Positions 35,218 through 43,764 of a stretch of DNA of 64,000 nt are shown here, one piece after another. The notes below the pieces were generated by a model. That model was not told the DNA's origin. It saw nothing but the letters and a program-made list of their open reading frames with translations, and made no database searches. Source of the DNA: Firmicutes bacterium TM09-10. GTDB taxonomy: Bacteria > Bacillota > Clostridia > Lachnospirales > Lachnospiraceae. Numbering within the stretch: position 1 is the stretch's first letter; every line of letters begins with the position of its first letter. Where the stretch lies: positions 71,857 to 135,856 of the forward strand of contig QUKC01000009.1 of assembly GCA_003481005.1 (NCBI GenBank), given 5' to 3'. The position numbers and the translations under genes are program-made.

Positions 35218-37308
35218 ATGTATAAGACATTTTCCATGGAACTGGCCGGACGTACGTTAAGCGTAGACGTAGGCCGTGTAGCGGCACAGGCAAATGGCGC
35301 TGCATTTATGCACTATGGCGAGACAACCGTGCTTTCCACTGCAACTGCAAGTGAGAAGCCCAGAGAGGGAATCGATTTCTTCCCCCTGTCTGTTGAATTT
35401 GAAGAGAAGCTCTATGCAGTAGGCAAAATCCCCGGCGGCTTCAACAAGAGAGAAGGCAAGGCGAGCGAGAACTCCGTTCTGACCAGCCGTGTTATTGACC
35501 GCCCGATGCGTCCTCTGTTTCCGAAGGATTACAGAAACGATGTTACCTTAAATAACCTGGTTCTGTCCGTAGATCCCGAGTGTCGTCCCGAGCTGGTGGC
35601 AATGATCGGTTCTGCGATTGCAACCTGCATTTCCGATATTCCGTTTGCCGGTCCCTGCGCAATGACACAGGTTGGCATGATCGACGGGGAGTTTATTATC
35701 AACCCTTCTCAGGAACAGTGGAAAAAGGGCGATTTGCAGCTGACTGTCGCTTCCACAAGCGAAAAGGTTATCATGATCGAGGCCGGTGCAAACGAAGTTC
35801 CGGAAGCTGTCATGATCGATGCAATCTACAAAGCCCATGACGTAAACCAGACCCTGATTGAGTTCATCAACAAGATCGTTGCAGAAGTAGGCAAGCCGAA
35901 GCATTCCTACACCAGCTGCGCAGTTCCGCAGGAGCTGTTCGATGCGATGAAAGAGATCGTTCCTCCCGAAGAGATGGAACAGGCAGTCTTTACCGACGTA
36001 AAGCAGGTTCGTGAGGAGAATATCCGTCAGATTACAGCACGTCTGGAAGAGGCTTTTGCTGATAGAGAAGAATGGCTGGCTGTTTTAGGTGAGGCTGTTT
36101 ATCAGTACCAGAAAAAGACCGTCCGCAAGATGATCTTAAAGGACCACAAGCGTCCTGACGGCCGTGCAATCACACAGATCCGTCCTCTGGCTGCAGAAGT
36201 AGATATCATTCCGAGAGTACACGGTTCCGCAATGTTTACCCGTGGACAGACTCAGATCTGCAACATCTGTACGCTGGCTCCTCTGTCTGAGGTTCAGAAG
36301 CTGGATGGTCTGGATGAAAACGAAGTATCGAAGCGTTACATGCATCATTATAACTTCCCGTCCTACTCTGTAGGCGAGACAAAGCCCTCCAGAGGTCCCG
36401 GACGTCGTGAAATCGGTCATGGTGCACTGGCTGAGAAGGCTCTGTGCCCGGTAATTCCTTCGGAAGAGGAATTCCCTTATGCAATCCGTACCGTATCCGA
36501 GACCTTCGAATCCAACGGTTCTACCTCCCAGGCTTCTGTCTGCGCATCTACACTGTCTCTGATGGCAGCGGGCGTTCCGATCAAGAAGCAGGTTGCTGGT
36601 ATTTCCTGTGGTCTGGTTACCGGCGATACCGATGATGATTATATCGTTCTGACCGATATCCAGGGCTTGGAAGACTTCTTCGGCGATATGGACTTCAAGG
36701 TAGCAGGTACCCATGACGGTATCACCGCAATTCAGATGGATATCAAGATCCACGGCCTGACAAGACCGATTGTAGAAGAGGCGATTGCAAGAACCAAAGA
36801 AGCAAGAGAATATATCATCAACGAGATCATGACTCCCTGCATCGCACATCCGAGAGCAGAGGTTGGTAAATATGCACCGAAGATTATTTCCATCAAGATC
36901 GATCCTGAGAAGATCGGTGATGTTGTTGGTCAGAGAGGCAAGACCATTAACGAGATCATTGCCCGCACCGGTGTAAAGATCGATATCACAGATGACGGCA
37001 GCGTTTCCGTATGCGGTACGGATAAGGAAATGATGGACAAAGCCATCGAGATGATCAAAATCATCACCACCGAGTTCCAGGCTGGACAGATCTTCAAGGG
37101 CAAGGTTGTCAGCATCAAGGAGTTCGGCGCATTCGTTGAGTTTGCACCTGGCAAGGAAGGCATGGTTCACATCTCCAAGATCGCAAAAGAGCGCATCGAC
37201 CGCGTGGAAGATGTCCTGACTCTGGGCGACCAGGTTACCGTTGTCTGCCTCGGCAAGGACAAGATGGGCAGAATGAGCTTCTCTATGAAGGACGTTGCCC
37301 AGGTTTGA
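35218..37308 (+). CDS. pnp: Polyribonucleotide nucleotidyltransferase (PNPase)
   Basis: A 696-residue phosphorolytic 3'-5' exoribonuclease of the RNA degradation machinery. Two RNase PH domains are separated by a helical domain; the second carries KRPDGRAITQIRPL, GQTQICNICTLAP, and the catalytic-site segment GDTDDDYIVLTDIQGLEDFFGDMDFK. It ends with a KH domain (DVVGQRGKTINEIIARTGVKIDI) and an S1 domain (IFKGKVVSIKEFGAFVEFAPGKEGMVHIS). Full family length. AAAAGGAGAGAC precedes the ATG. Confidence 0.97.
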   Translation: MYKTFSMELAGRTLSVDVGRVAAQANGAAFMHYGETTVLSTATASEKPREGIDFFPLSVEFEEKLYAVGKIPGGFNKREGKASENSVLTSRVIDRPMRPLFPKDYRNDVTLNNLVLSVDPECRPELVAMIGSAIATCISDIPFAGPCAMTQVGMIDGEFIINPSQEQWKKGDLQLTVASTSEKVIMIEAGANEVPEAVMIDAIYKAHDVNQTLIEFINKIVAEVGKPKHSYTSCAVPQELFDAMKEIVPPEEMEQAVFTDVKQVREENIRQITARLEEAFADREEWLAVLGEAVYQYQKKTVRKMILKDHKRPDGRAITQIRPLAAEVDIIPRVHGSAMFTRGQTQICNICTLAPLSEVQKLDGLDENEVSKRYMHHYNFPSYSVGETKPSRGPGRREIGHGALAEKALCPVIPSEEEFPYAIRTVSETFESNGSTSQASVCASTLSLMAAGVPIKKQVAGISCGLVTGDTDDDYIVLTDIQGLEDFFGDMDFKVAGTHDGITAIQMDIKIHGLTRPIVEEAIARTKEAREYIINEIMTPCIAHPRAEVGKYAPKIISIKIDPEKIGDVVGQRGKTINEIIARTGVKIDITDDGSVSVCGTDKEMMDKAIEMIKIITTEFQAGQIFKGKVVSIKEFGAFVEFAPGKEGMVHISKIAKERIDRVEDVLTLGDQVTVVCLGKDKMGRMSFSMKDVAQV

Positions 37309-37403
37309 GAAAATGAACCGCAGCTGAGCAGGCAAGGCACTTCGAAGCCGGAATACGAAGCATCGTAAAAAAACGCTGGTTTCAGCGTTGAAAAATAGGA
37401 AGA

Positions 37404-37450
37404 AAAGGCTCCTGCCTGCAGTATTGTGCTGCGGGCGGGAGCCTTTTTTC
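37404..37450 (+). terminator. Terminator of pnp
   Basis: AAAGGCTCCTGCC with GCAG pairs with CTGC and GGCGGGAGCCTTTTTT. A very stable stem. Confidence 0.9.
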
Positions 37451-37451
37451 A

Positions 37452-37492
37452 TTTCATAGGAAAATGCGTCCTATGAAATAAAAACGCTCCGC
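37452..37492. repeat. Palindrome plus 32-bp repeat shared with the window's end
   Basis: TTTCATAGGA (37453-37462) and TCCTATGAAA (37469-37478) form a hairpin. The 32 bases 37461-37492, including GTCCTATGAAATAAAAACGC, recur at 63954-63985 with one mismatch. It lies between pnp and spoVAD and may also end the convergent spoVAD transcript. Confidence 0.75.
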
Positions 37493-37516
37493 TTAGGATG
37501 CGCACCCGTGCGACGC

Positions 37517-38578
37517 TCAGATTGCTTCCAGCAGGAGCGCGTGGGCGATGCCTGGGACGCTCTGCCCCTCGTTGTAGCTCGTTTTGGAAAGCAGCGCGCC
37601 GGTGGGAACGAATAGAATCCGCTTCCACTTTTTTTCGGAAAGCTGTTTTAACAAAAATGCGGACAGAACGGAAGCGCTGCAGCCGCAGCCGGAGCCGCCC
37701 GCGTGCGTGTCCTGTTTTTTGCAGTCGTAAATTTCAATGCCGCAGTCCATGTGGCGCTCCTCAAGGTCGATACCGGAGGTCTGTAAAAGGTCTAAGAGGA
37801 CGTGCTGTCCGACTTTTCCGAGATCACCGGTTACAATTTTGTCATAATCCTTCGGTGCAGTGCCGAAGTCTTCAAAATGCTGCCGGATGGTGTCCGCGGC
37901 GGCGGGAGCCATGCAGGCGCCCATGTTCATGGAATCCCGCAGACCGTAATCGACAATCTTTCCGGGCGTAAGGCCTGTGATCATCGCACGATCATGACCG
38001 GACGGAGCGTTTGCGAGGATAAACGCACCGCTTCCGGTCACAGTCCAGGAGGCGGAAAGCGGCCGCTGGTTGCCGTAGCCGAGCGGAAAACGGAATTCCT
38101 TTTCTGCGCTGGCGAAATGGCTGCTTGTGACGCAGGCGGCAAAATCCGCAAAGCTGCCGGAAACAGCGAGGCTCGCGAGGGTGAGGGACAGCCCGCAGGT
38201 GGAGCAGGCGCCGTAGAGCCCGAAAAGCGGGCGTTCATACTGCATCAGCCCAAAGCTTGTGGCGATACTCTGTCCGAGCAGGTCACCTGCAAAAAGATAT
38301 CGGATATCCGTAGAATGCAGTCCAGCCTTTTGGAGCGCCAGATGCAGGGCGTCGCGCTGCAGACTGCTTTCCGCATCCTCCCAGTTATCGCAGCCAAACA
38401 GGTCGTCTTCTCCTGCAAAGTCAAACAGCTCCCCGAGCGGTCCCTGCTTTTCTCGGCTGCCGACGACAGAGGCGCTGGAGCGGATATAGACCGGGACAGG
38501 AAGACGGATGCTCTGCCTGCCGCAGGCAAACAGTGCTGCAGGGCGGGAACAGAAAGAAGTTTCAGTCGTTTTATTCAT
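37517..38578 (-). CDS. spoVAD: Stage V sporulation protein AD
   Basis: A 353-residue thiolase-fold protein of the SpoVA channel that moves calcium-dipicolinate into the forespore; in B. subtilis SpoVAD binds dipicolinate. Family landmarks are LFAGDLLGQSIATSFGLM, LYGACSTCGLSLTLASL, a central GNQRPLSASWTVTGSGAFIL and the tail HAGGSGCGCSASVL. The start ATG has only a distant GGGAGA. It is unaccompanied by spoVAC or spoVAE, which usually flank it. It is evidence that the organism is, or recently was, a spore former. Confidence 0.92.
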   Translation of the reverse strand: MNKTTETSFCSRPAALFACGRQSIRLPVPVYIRSSASVVGSREKQGPLGELFDFAGEDDLFGCDNWEDAESSLQRDALHLALQKAGLHSTDIRYLFAGDLLGQSIATSFGLMQYERPLFGLYGACSTCGLSLTLASLAVSGSFADFAACVTSSHFASAEKEFRFPLGYGNQRPLSASWTVTGSGAFILANAPSGHDRAMITGLTPGKIVDYGLRDSMNMGACMAPAAADTIRQHFEDFGTAPKDYDKIVTGDLGKVGQHVLLDLLQTSGIDLEERHMDCGIEIYDCKKQDTHAGGSGCGCSASVLSAFLLKQLSEKKWKRILFVPTGALLSKTSYNEGQSVPGIAHALLLEAI

Positions 38579-38730
38579 GGTAATTTTCTAATCTCCCTTT
38601 CGAAAACGTTTCTGAGAACAGTATTGGTTCATTTATGAATTTCATACCAAAAAAGAACTGTACAAACCGGAAAACCTACTATACAATAAGGGCTGATTAA
38701 ATGCCGGGATGCGTAGGTGAAAAAATCCGT

Positions 38731-38750
38731 AAGGTATCTTTTGATACCTT
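38731..38750 (+). promoter_or_regulatory. Hairpin touching the MATE gene's ribosome binding site
   Basis: AAGGTATC, loop TTTT, GATACCTT (8 bp, extendable by one A-T pair) ends just before ACAGGAG. It could influence initiation of the exporter. No riboswitch class is recognised. Confidence 0.5.
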
Positions 38751-38769
38751 ATAACAGGAGCAAAAGAAG

Positions 38770-40134
38770 ATGGCAAAGGATAGGACAAAAGATTTGACCC
38801 AGGGAACTCCCTGGAAGGTGATTGCCGGGTTTTCACTGCCGGTAATCGGCGGAAATTTGTTCCAGCTGTTCTATACGCTGGCAGACAGTATGATTGTCGG
38901 AAGGACGCTGGGGGCGGATGCGCTGGCTGCGGTCGGGGCGACGGCGACGATCGTATATTTTGTGCTGTGCTTCATTCAGGGACTGACCGGTGGATGTGGA
39001 ATTTTACTGGGACAGGCATTCGGCGCGGGAAATGAAAAGCAGGTACGCGAATCCGTATCGGCGTCTGTATGGATCAGCGCGCTGTTTACAATCGTATTGA
39101 CGGTTCTGTGCTGTAGCATGGTGCATCCGATTCTGCGGATGTTAAACACGCCGGTGGATATTTACGACCGGACGTATACCTACCTGTTTATTATCTTTCT
39201 GGGAAACGGCGCTACGGTCTTTTATAATATGATTTCCAATATTCTGCGCGCGTTGGGAGATTCCCGGACACCGCTGTATTTTCTGATTTTTTCTTCGCTG
39301 TTAAATGTTGTGCTGGATGTGGTATTTATCGTTCCGTTCGGCATGGACGTGGCGGGAGCTGCATGGGCGACCGTGCTGGCGCAGGCAATTTCCGCGGCAT
39401 TGTGCATTGTGTTTGCGCTGAAACGTTTTACAATCCTGCATCTTTCTGCGAGAGAATGGCGGTTTTCTGCAGAGGCGGCATGGCATCATTTAAAAGTCGG
39501 ATTCCCGATGGGATTCCAGATGTCCGTCATGTGTATCGGTCAGCTTGCGATGCAGGCGGCGGTCAACCGGATCGGTACGAGTGCGATTGCAGGCTATACG
39601 GCGGCAAACAAGGTGGATCAGCTCTCCGTTTTAGTGGATAACGCGGTCGGAATCGGCATCGCCAACTATGTTGCGCAAAACTATGGTGCAGGCAAAATGG
39701 ACCGGATCAAAAAAGGCGTATGGCATTGCTTTTTAATGCTGACGGCGATGAATTTTGCGATGGGAGCGCTGCTTTTACTGGGACAGAGCTTCGTTGTCCC
39801 GATGTTTGTCACAAACCCGACGGCGGAAATCATGCAGTATTCCAAAGATTATCTGTTTACGGTTGTGCCGTTTTATTTCTTTCTGGGGGCGCTGCTTGTT
39901 TACCGCACCGCGATCCAGAGCGTGGGCAATACCTGGGCACCGTTTGCAGCCTGTGTGATTGAGCTGGCTGCGAGAATTCTGTGTGCGTCTGTGTTGTCCG
40001 TTCCGTTTGGCTACCGTGCCGTCTGCTTTGCAACTCCATTTGCATGGCTGACCGCCCTTTCCTTACTGATTCCGGTTTATATCGTCCTGATCCGGAAGCT
40101 GGACGGTGGACAAAGCACCCAAACAAAAACCTGA
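38770..40134 (+). CDS. MATE-family multidrug/cation antiporter
   Basis: A 454-residue membrane protein with about twelve helices in two related halves. Landmarks are LTQGTPWKVIAGFSLPVIGGNLFQLFYTLADSMIVGR at the start, GLTGGCGILLGQAFGAGNEKQVR, and the second-half counterpart GIGIANYVAQNYGAGKMDRIKKG. MATE proteins export cationic compounds with Na+ or H+; the substrate is not readable. An ACAGGAG ribosome binding site is used. hflX follows 13 bases later, probably co-transcribed. Confidence 0.92.
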   Translation: MAKDRTKDLTQGTPWKVIAGFSLPVIGGNLFQLFYTLADSMIVGRTLGADALAAVGATATIVYFVLCFIQGLTGGCGILLGQAFGAGNEKQVRESVSASVWISALFTIVLTVLCCSMVHPILRMLNTPVDIYDRTYTYLFIIFLGNGATVFYNMISNILRALGDSRTPLYFLIFSSLLNVVLDVVFIVPFGMDVAGAAWATVLAQAISAALCIVFALKRFTILHLSAREWRFSAEAAWHHLKVGFPMGFQMSVMCIGQLAMQAAVNRIGTSAIAGYTAANKVDQLSVLVDNAVGIGIANYVAQNYGAGKMDRIKKGVWHCFLMLTAMNFAMGALLLLGQSFVVPMFVTNPTAEIMQYSKDYLFTVVPFYFFLGALLVYRTAIQSVGNTWAPFAACVIELAARILCASVLSVPFGYRAVCFATPFAWLTALSLLIPVYIVLIRKLDGGQSTQTKT

Positions 40135-40147
40135 ACAGGAGGTATCA

Positions 40148-41476
40148 ATGCAGAAAGCAATATTAGTAGGGGTTAATCTAAACGAAAATCTGGATTTTGA
40201 CCATTCGATGGAGGAGCTGGAAAACCTTGCGGAGGCGTGTGAGATCGAAGCAGCGGCGCAGGTTGTGCAGAATCTTCCGATGGTCAATAATGCCTTTTAT
40301 ATCGGGACAGGAAAGGTGGAAGAGGTCAAAAATCTGGTTTCCATGCTGGATGCAGACTGCGTGATTTTTGACAACTCCCTGACACCGTCCCAACAGAGAA
40401 ACCTGCAGAATCAGCTGGAGGTTCCGGTCTGGGATCGGACGAACCTGATTCTGGAAATTTTTGACAGGCGTGCTCGGACAAAAGAAGCCCGTCTGCAGGT
40501 CGAAAGTGCGAATCTGCAGTATCTTCTGCCGCGTCTGGTCGGAATGCGGGATGCGCTTTCCAGACAGGGCGGCGGCGCCGGAGCGGGCGGCGGTGCCGGT
40601 GCCGGCGGTGGTCTTTCCAACAAGGGTGCCGGTGAAAAGAAGCTGGAGCTCGACCGCAGAAGGATTGAAAAGCGTATCAGCGAGCTGAACCGGGAATTAA
40701 AGGTCATGGAAAAGGATCGGGAGACACAGCGCAAGCGCCGGAAAGAAAGCGAACTGCCGTCGGTGGCTCTGGTAGGCTATACAAACGCGGGTAAGTCGAC
40801 GCTGATGAACAAAATGTTGGACATCTGGATGGGCGACACGGAGAAAAAGGTTCTGGAAAAGGATATGCTGTTCGCCACGCTAGATACGACAGTGCGTAGA
40901 ATCAGCCCCGGAGATAACCGGGATTTTCTGCTGTCGGATACGGTAGGGTTTATCAGCCAGCTGCCGCATACGTTGGTCAAGGCATTCCGCTCCACGCTGG
41001 AAGAAGCATGCACGGCAGATCTGCTGCTGCAGGTGGTCGATTTTTCCGATCCGCATCACCGGGAGCAGATGGAGGTGACGCAGGAGACGTTAAAAGAGCT
41101 GCAGGCGGGACAGATTCCCTGTCTGTATGTGATGAATAAAGCCGATCTCGTGATGGAAGAAAGCGAGCTTCCCAAAGTTTTAGGCGATCGGATTTATCTG
41201 TCTGCGAAGCAGGGAATTGGGCTTGCCGAATTGCTGGAGCTGATTCAGAAGAAGCTGTTTGGCGATTACCGGGAATGCACGTTTTTGATTCCGTATACGG
41301 ATGGTGCGGCGGTTTCGAGGCTGCAGGAGCAGGCGCTTGTGCGCAGCATTTCCTATGAGACAGACGGCGTGCTGATTTCCGTGTCGTGTAAAGAAAGCGA
41401 CGCCGGGCGGTATGCAGCGTATGCGGTAAGTACCTCGGACGATGCGGAAACTGCGTTTGAAAGGGAAGGCGCGTAG
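40148..41476 (+). CDS. hflX: Ribosome-rescue GTPase HflX
   Basis: A 442-residue GTPase that splits stalled or stressed ribosomes. The N-terminal domain has NNAFYIGTGKVEEVKNLV and FDNSLTPSQQRNLQNQL. The G domain has GYTNAGKST, DTVGFISQLPH and NKADLV. Between them the usual glycine-rich loop is expanded into a Gly/Ala run (GGGAGAGGGAGAGGG, near 140-155) before GAGEKKLELDRRRI. The start is MQKAILVG (40148), with AGGAGGTATCA before it; 14 in-frame codons upstream overlap the MATE gene. Confidence 0.93.
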   Translation: MQKAILVGVNLNENLDFDHSMEELENLAEACEIEAAAQVVQNLPMVNNAFYIGTGKVEEVKNLVSMLDADCVIFDNSLTPSQQRNLQNQLEVPVWDRTNLILEIFDRRARTKEARLQVESANLQYLLPRLVGMRDALSRQGGGAGAGGGAGAGGGLSNKGAGEKKLELDRRRIEKRISELNRELKVMEKDRETQRKRRKESELPSVALVGYTNAGKSTLMNKMLDIWMGDTEKKVLEKDMLFATLDTTVRRISPGDNRDFLLSDTVGFISQLPHTLVKAFRSTLEEACTADLLLQVVDFSDPHHREQMEVTQETLKELQAGQIPCLYVMNKADLVMEESELPKVLGDRIYLSAKQGIGLAELLELIQKKLFGDYRECTFLIPYTDGAAVSRLQEQALVRSISYETDGVLISVSCKESDAGRYAAYAVSTSDDAETAFEREGA

Positions 41477-41572
41477 GGGGCGGCTGGCAGCTCATGACAT
41501 GAGGCATGTGTGGATGGAAAGTGTGCAGCCACCGCGTTTCGAAAGCAGGCTTGCACAGAAAGAAGGCGAAGT

Positions 41573-41809
41573 ATGGGTGTCAGAATGATGGAGTTTAAAA
41601 TGGAGCGCCCGGGTCTGTTAAAAGAGGGCGACCATGTGACCGTGACGGAGGGCGTACTTCCGAGCAATTATTATTATACGATCGATCCGTCCCTTGCGAT
41701 GTCGGGCAATTATCCGTTTCGGGAGCGTTTGCTCGCGCGGGAGGGCGATGTGACGAGCGTTGTAGAAAATCCAAGGGGATTTTATGTGACTGTGGCATTT
41801 TCGGAGTGA
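41573..41809 (+). CDS. Small conserved-looking protein of unknown function
   Basis: About 78 residues from MGVRMMEFKM. It has a beta-rich look: LLKEGDHVTVTEGVLPSNYYYTID, FRERLLAREGDVTSVVENPRGFYVTVAF, like a small KOW or SH3-like barrel. No cysteines, signal or membrane helix. GAAGGCGAAGT precedes the ATG; a second possible start is four codons later. It lies between hflX and ridA. Function unknown. Confidence 0.6.
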   Translation: MGVRMMEFKMERPGLLKEGDHVTVTEGVLPSNYYYTIDPSLAMSGNYPFRERLLAREGDVTSVVENPRGFYVTVAFSE

Positions 41810-41835
41810 CAGTACAGGAAAAAGCGTGCTATACT
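41806..41835 (+). promoter_or_regulatory. Promoter of ridA
   Basis: GTGACA (41806-41811), an 18-base spacer and TATACT (41830-41835), followed by about 48 bases of leader. Confidence 0.6.
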
Positions 41836-41883
41836 AAAAAACGAAAGCCCCGAAACGGGACGTACCCAGAGGAGGAAAAAGAC

Positions 41884-42264
41884 ATGTTTAAAGTAATTTC
41901 AACTGTGAAAGCACCGGCTGCAATCGGCCCTTATTCTCAGGCGATCGTTGCAGGAGATTTCTTATTTGCATCCGGACAGATTCCGATCAACCCGGCAAAC
42001 GGAGCGATCGAAGCGGAAGGCATCGAGGCGCAGACAGAGCAGGTCATGAAAAATATCGGCGCAATTTTGGCTGAGGCCGGAACCGACTATACCCATGTGG
42101 TAAAGACAACCTGCTTTTTGGATGATATGGGCGATTTCGCTGCATTTAATGCAGTATACGAAAAATATTTTACCGGAAAGCCCGCAAGAAGCTGTGTTGC
42201 AGTGAAAAAGCTTCCCAAGGATGTTTTATGTGAAGTAGAAGTAGTCGCTTATTTAGGAGAATAA
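41884..42264 (+). CDS. ridA: RidA-family enamine/imine deaminase
   Basis: A 126-residue member of the YjgF/YER057c/UK114 family. IGPYSQAIVAGDFLFASGQIPINP, VVKTTCFLDDMGDFAAFN and the active-site arginine in GKPARSCVAVKKLP followed by DVLCEVEVVAYL are complete. RidA removes reactive 2-aminoacrylate imines. AGGAGG precedes the ATG; the in-frame extension to 41806 is discarded. aroK follows 4 bases later. Confidence 0.95.
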   Translation: MFKVISTVKAPAAIGPYSQAIVAGDFLFASGQIPINPANGAIEAEGIEAQTEQVMKNIGAILAEAGTDYTHVVKTTCFLDDMGDFAAFNAVYEKYFTGKPARSCVAVKKLPKDVLCEVEVVAYLGE

Positions 42265-42268
42265 TCCT

Positions 42269-42766
42269 ATGAAAAATCTGATACTGATTGGCATGCCCGG
42301 CGCAGGAAAAAGCACGGTCGGTGTCGTGCTTGCAAAGCAGCAGGGATATCATTTCGTGGATTCCGATCTGGTCATTCAGGAGCAAACCGGACTTTTACTG
42401 CATGAGATCATCGAACAGCAGGGTGACGACGGTTTCCGGCAGGTGGAAAATCGGATCAATGCGGATCTGGCAGTCAAGCATTCTGTCATTGCGACCGGCG
42501 GCAGCGTGATTTATGGGCGGGAAGCCATGCAGCATCTGAAAAAAATCGGGGTTGTAATCTATCTGAAGCTGTCGTGCGAATCGATCGCGGCGCGTCTGGG
42601 CGATCTGCGCAAACGCGGCATTACGCTGCGGGAGGGACAGACGCTGCAGCAGCTTTACGATGAGCGTGTCCCGCTATACGAGCGTTATGCGGACATTACA
42701 GTGGACTGTGAAAACAAAAGTATTCGGGAGATTGTTGCAGAGATTGTGGCAAGACTGCCGAAGTAA
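42269..42766 (+). CDS. aroK: Shikimate kinase
   Basis: A 165-residue P-loop kinase that phosphorylates shikimate on the way to chorismate. IGMPGAGKSTVGV is Walker A, FVDSDLVIQ carries the substrate-binding aspartate, and IATGGSVIYG is the family's GGG-like loop. GRTLG-type ambiguity is not an issue because the lid RKRGITLREGQTL is present. GGAG lies just before the ATG. There are no other aro genes next to it. It is coupled to ridA by a 4-base gap. Confidence 0.92.
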   Translation: MKNLILIGMPGAGKSTVGVVLAKQQGYHFVDSDLVIQEQTGLLLHEIIEQQGDDGFRQVENRINADLAVKHSVIATGGSVIYGREAMQHLKKIGVVIYLKLSCESIAARLGDLRKRGITLREGQTLQQLYDERVPLYERYADITVDCENKSIREIVAEIVARLPK

Positions 42767-42783
42767 CAACAGGGGCAAGACAA

Positions 42784-43710
42784 ATGAAACAGCAGTTTGA
42801 ATCTGTGCGGAGCGGCTTTTTGCTGCTTCTTGCCGCATTTATCTGGGGCATTGCCTTTGTGGCGCAGAGTGTTGGAATGGATTACATGGGGCCGTGTACG
42901 TTTAATGCATCTCGGTTTTTAATTGGCGGCGTTGTGCTCCTGCCGGTGATCTGGACAAAAGAACGGATGGAAGCAAAAAAAGGCGCAACAGGAGCTCCTG
43001 CGAAAAAAAATAAATCCGGTGCGCTTTTGCCTGGCGGCGTATGCTGCGGTATCGCGCTGTGTGCGGCAAGCCTTTTGCAGCAGTTTGGTATCCGGTATAC
43101 GTCAGTGGGAAAAGCAGGATTCCTGACGACGCTCTATATCGTTATCGTGCCGTTGCTCGGGATTTTTGTACGCCGCATTCCAGGTGTGAAGGTATGGTGC
43201 AGCGTTGTAGCTGCGTTAATCGGAATGTATCTTCTATGTATTTCCGGAAGCGTTCGGATCGGACTGGGGGATGCTCTGGTGATTGGCTGTGCGTTTGTAT
43301 TTTCTATTCATATTCTGGTGGTGGATCATTTCGCAGAGCAGGTGGATGGCGTAAAGCTTTCGTGTCTGCAGTTTCTGACGAGCGGTGTCATCTGTCTGGT
43401 GCTTGCGTTTTTGACGGAGCATCCGTCCTGGAATGCATTGTTTGCCGGAATCGTGCCGGTTTTATACGCGGGCGTTCTGTCCAGCGGTGTTGGGTATACG
43501 CTTCAGGTTGTCGGACAGAAAAAAGTGGAGCCAACAGTGGCATCCCTGATTTTGAGCATGGAATCTATTTTTTCCGTGCTGGCAGGCTGGGTGATTCTGG
43601 GACAGAAGCTTTCGGCGCGGGAGCTTTTGGGCTGCGCGCTCGTGTTTGCAGCGGTGATCTGCGTACAGCTTCCGGATAAAAAGAAAACAAAGCAGGTGGA
43701 AACAGCCTGA
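42784..43710 (+). CDS. EamA/DMT-family exporter
   Basis: A 308-residue membrane protein with ten predicted helices in two EamA repeats. The first repeat starts LLLAAFIWGIAFVAQSVGMDYMGPCTFNASRFLIGG; the second has GDALVIGCAFVFSIHILVVDHFAEQ and ends EPTVASLILSMESIFSVLAGWVILGQKLSARELLGCALVFAAV. A lysine-rich cytoplasmic loop (about 60-78) divides helices 2 and 3. Members export amino acids, nucleosides or drugs; the substrate is not predictable. Confidence 0.9.
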   Translation: MKQQFESVRSGFLLLLAAFIWGIAFVAQSVGMDYMGPCTFNASRFLIGGVVLLPVIWTKERMEAKKGATGAPAKKNKSGALLPGGVCCGIALCAASLLQQFGIRYTSVGKAGFLTTLYIVIVPLLGIFVRRIPGVKVWCSVVAALIGMYLLCISGSVRIGLGDALVIGCAFVFSIHILVVDHFAEQVDGVKLSCLQFLTSGVICLVLAFLTEHPSWNALFAGIVPVLYAGVLSSGVGYTLQVVGQKKVEPTVASLILSMESIFSVLAGWVILGQKLSARELLGCALVFAAVICVQLPDKKKTKQVETA

Positions 43711-43764
43711 AAAGTGGCGTGTATCGCACAAAAAGCTGTATACTTCAGAAGGGAGAAGACGGGG

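Noticed and set aside
34859..35305. 148-residue minus-strand ORF across the rpsO-pnp gap
   Set aside because: Most of it is antisense to rpsO or pnp; the gap part has no motif and no start signal.
36136..37452. 438-residue minus-strand ORF
   Set aside because: Antisense of pnp, with no ribosome binding site or domain.
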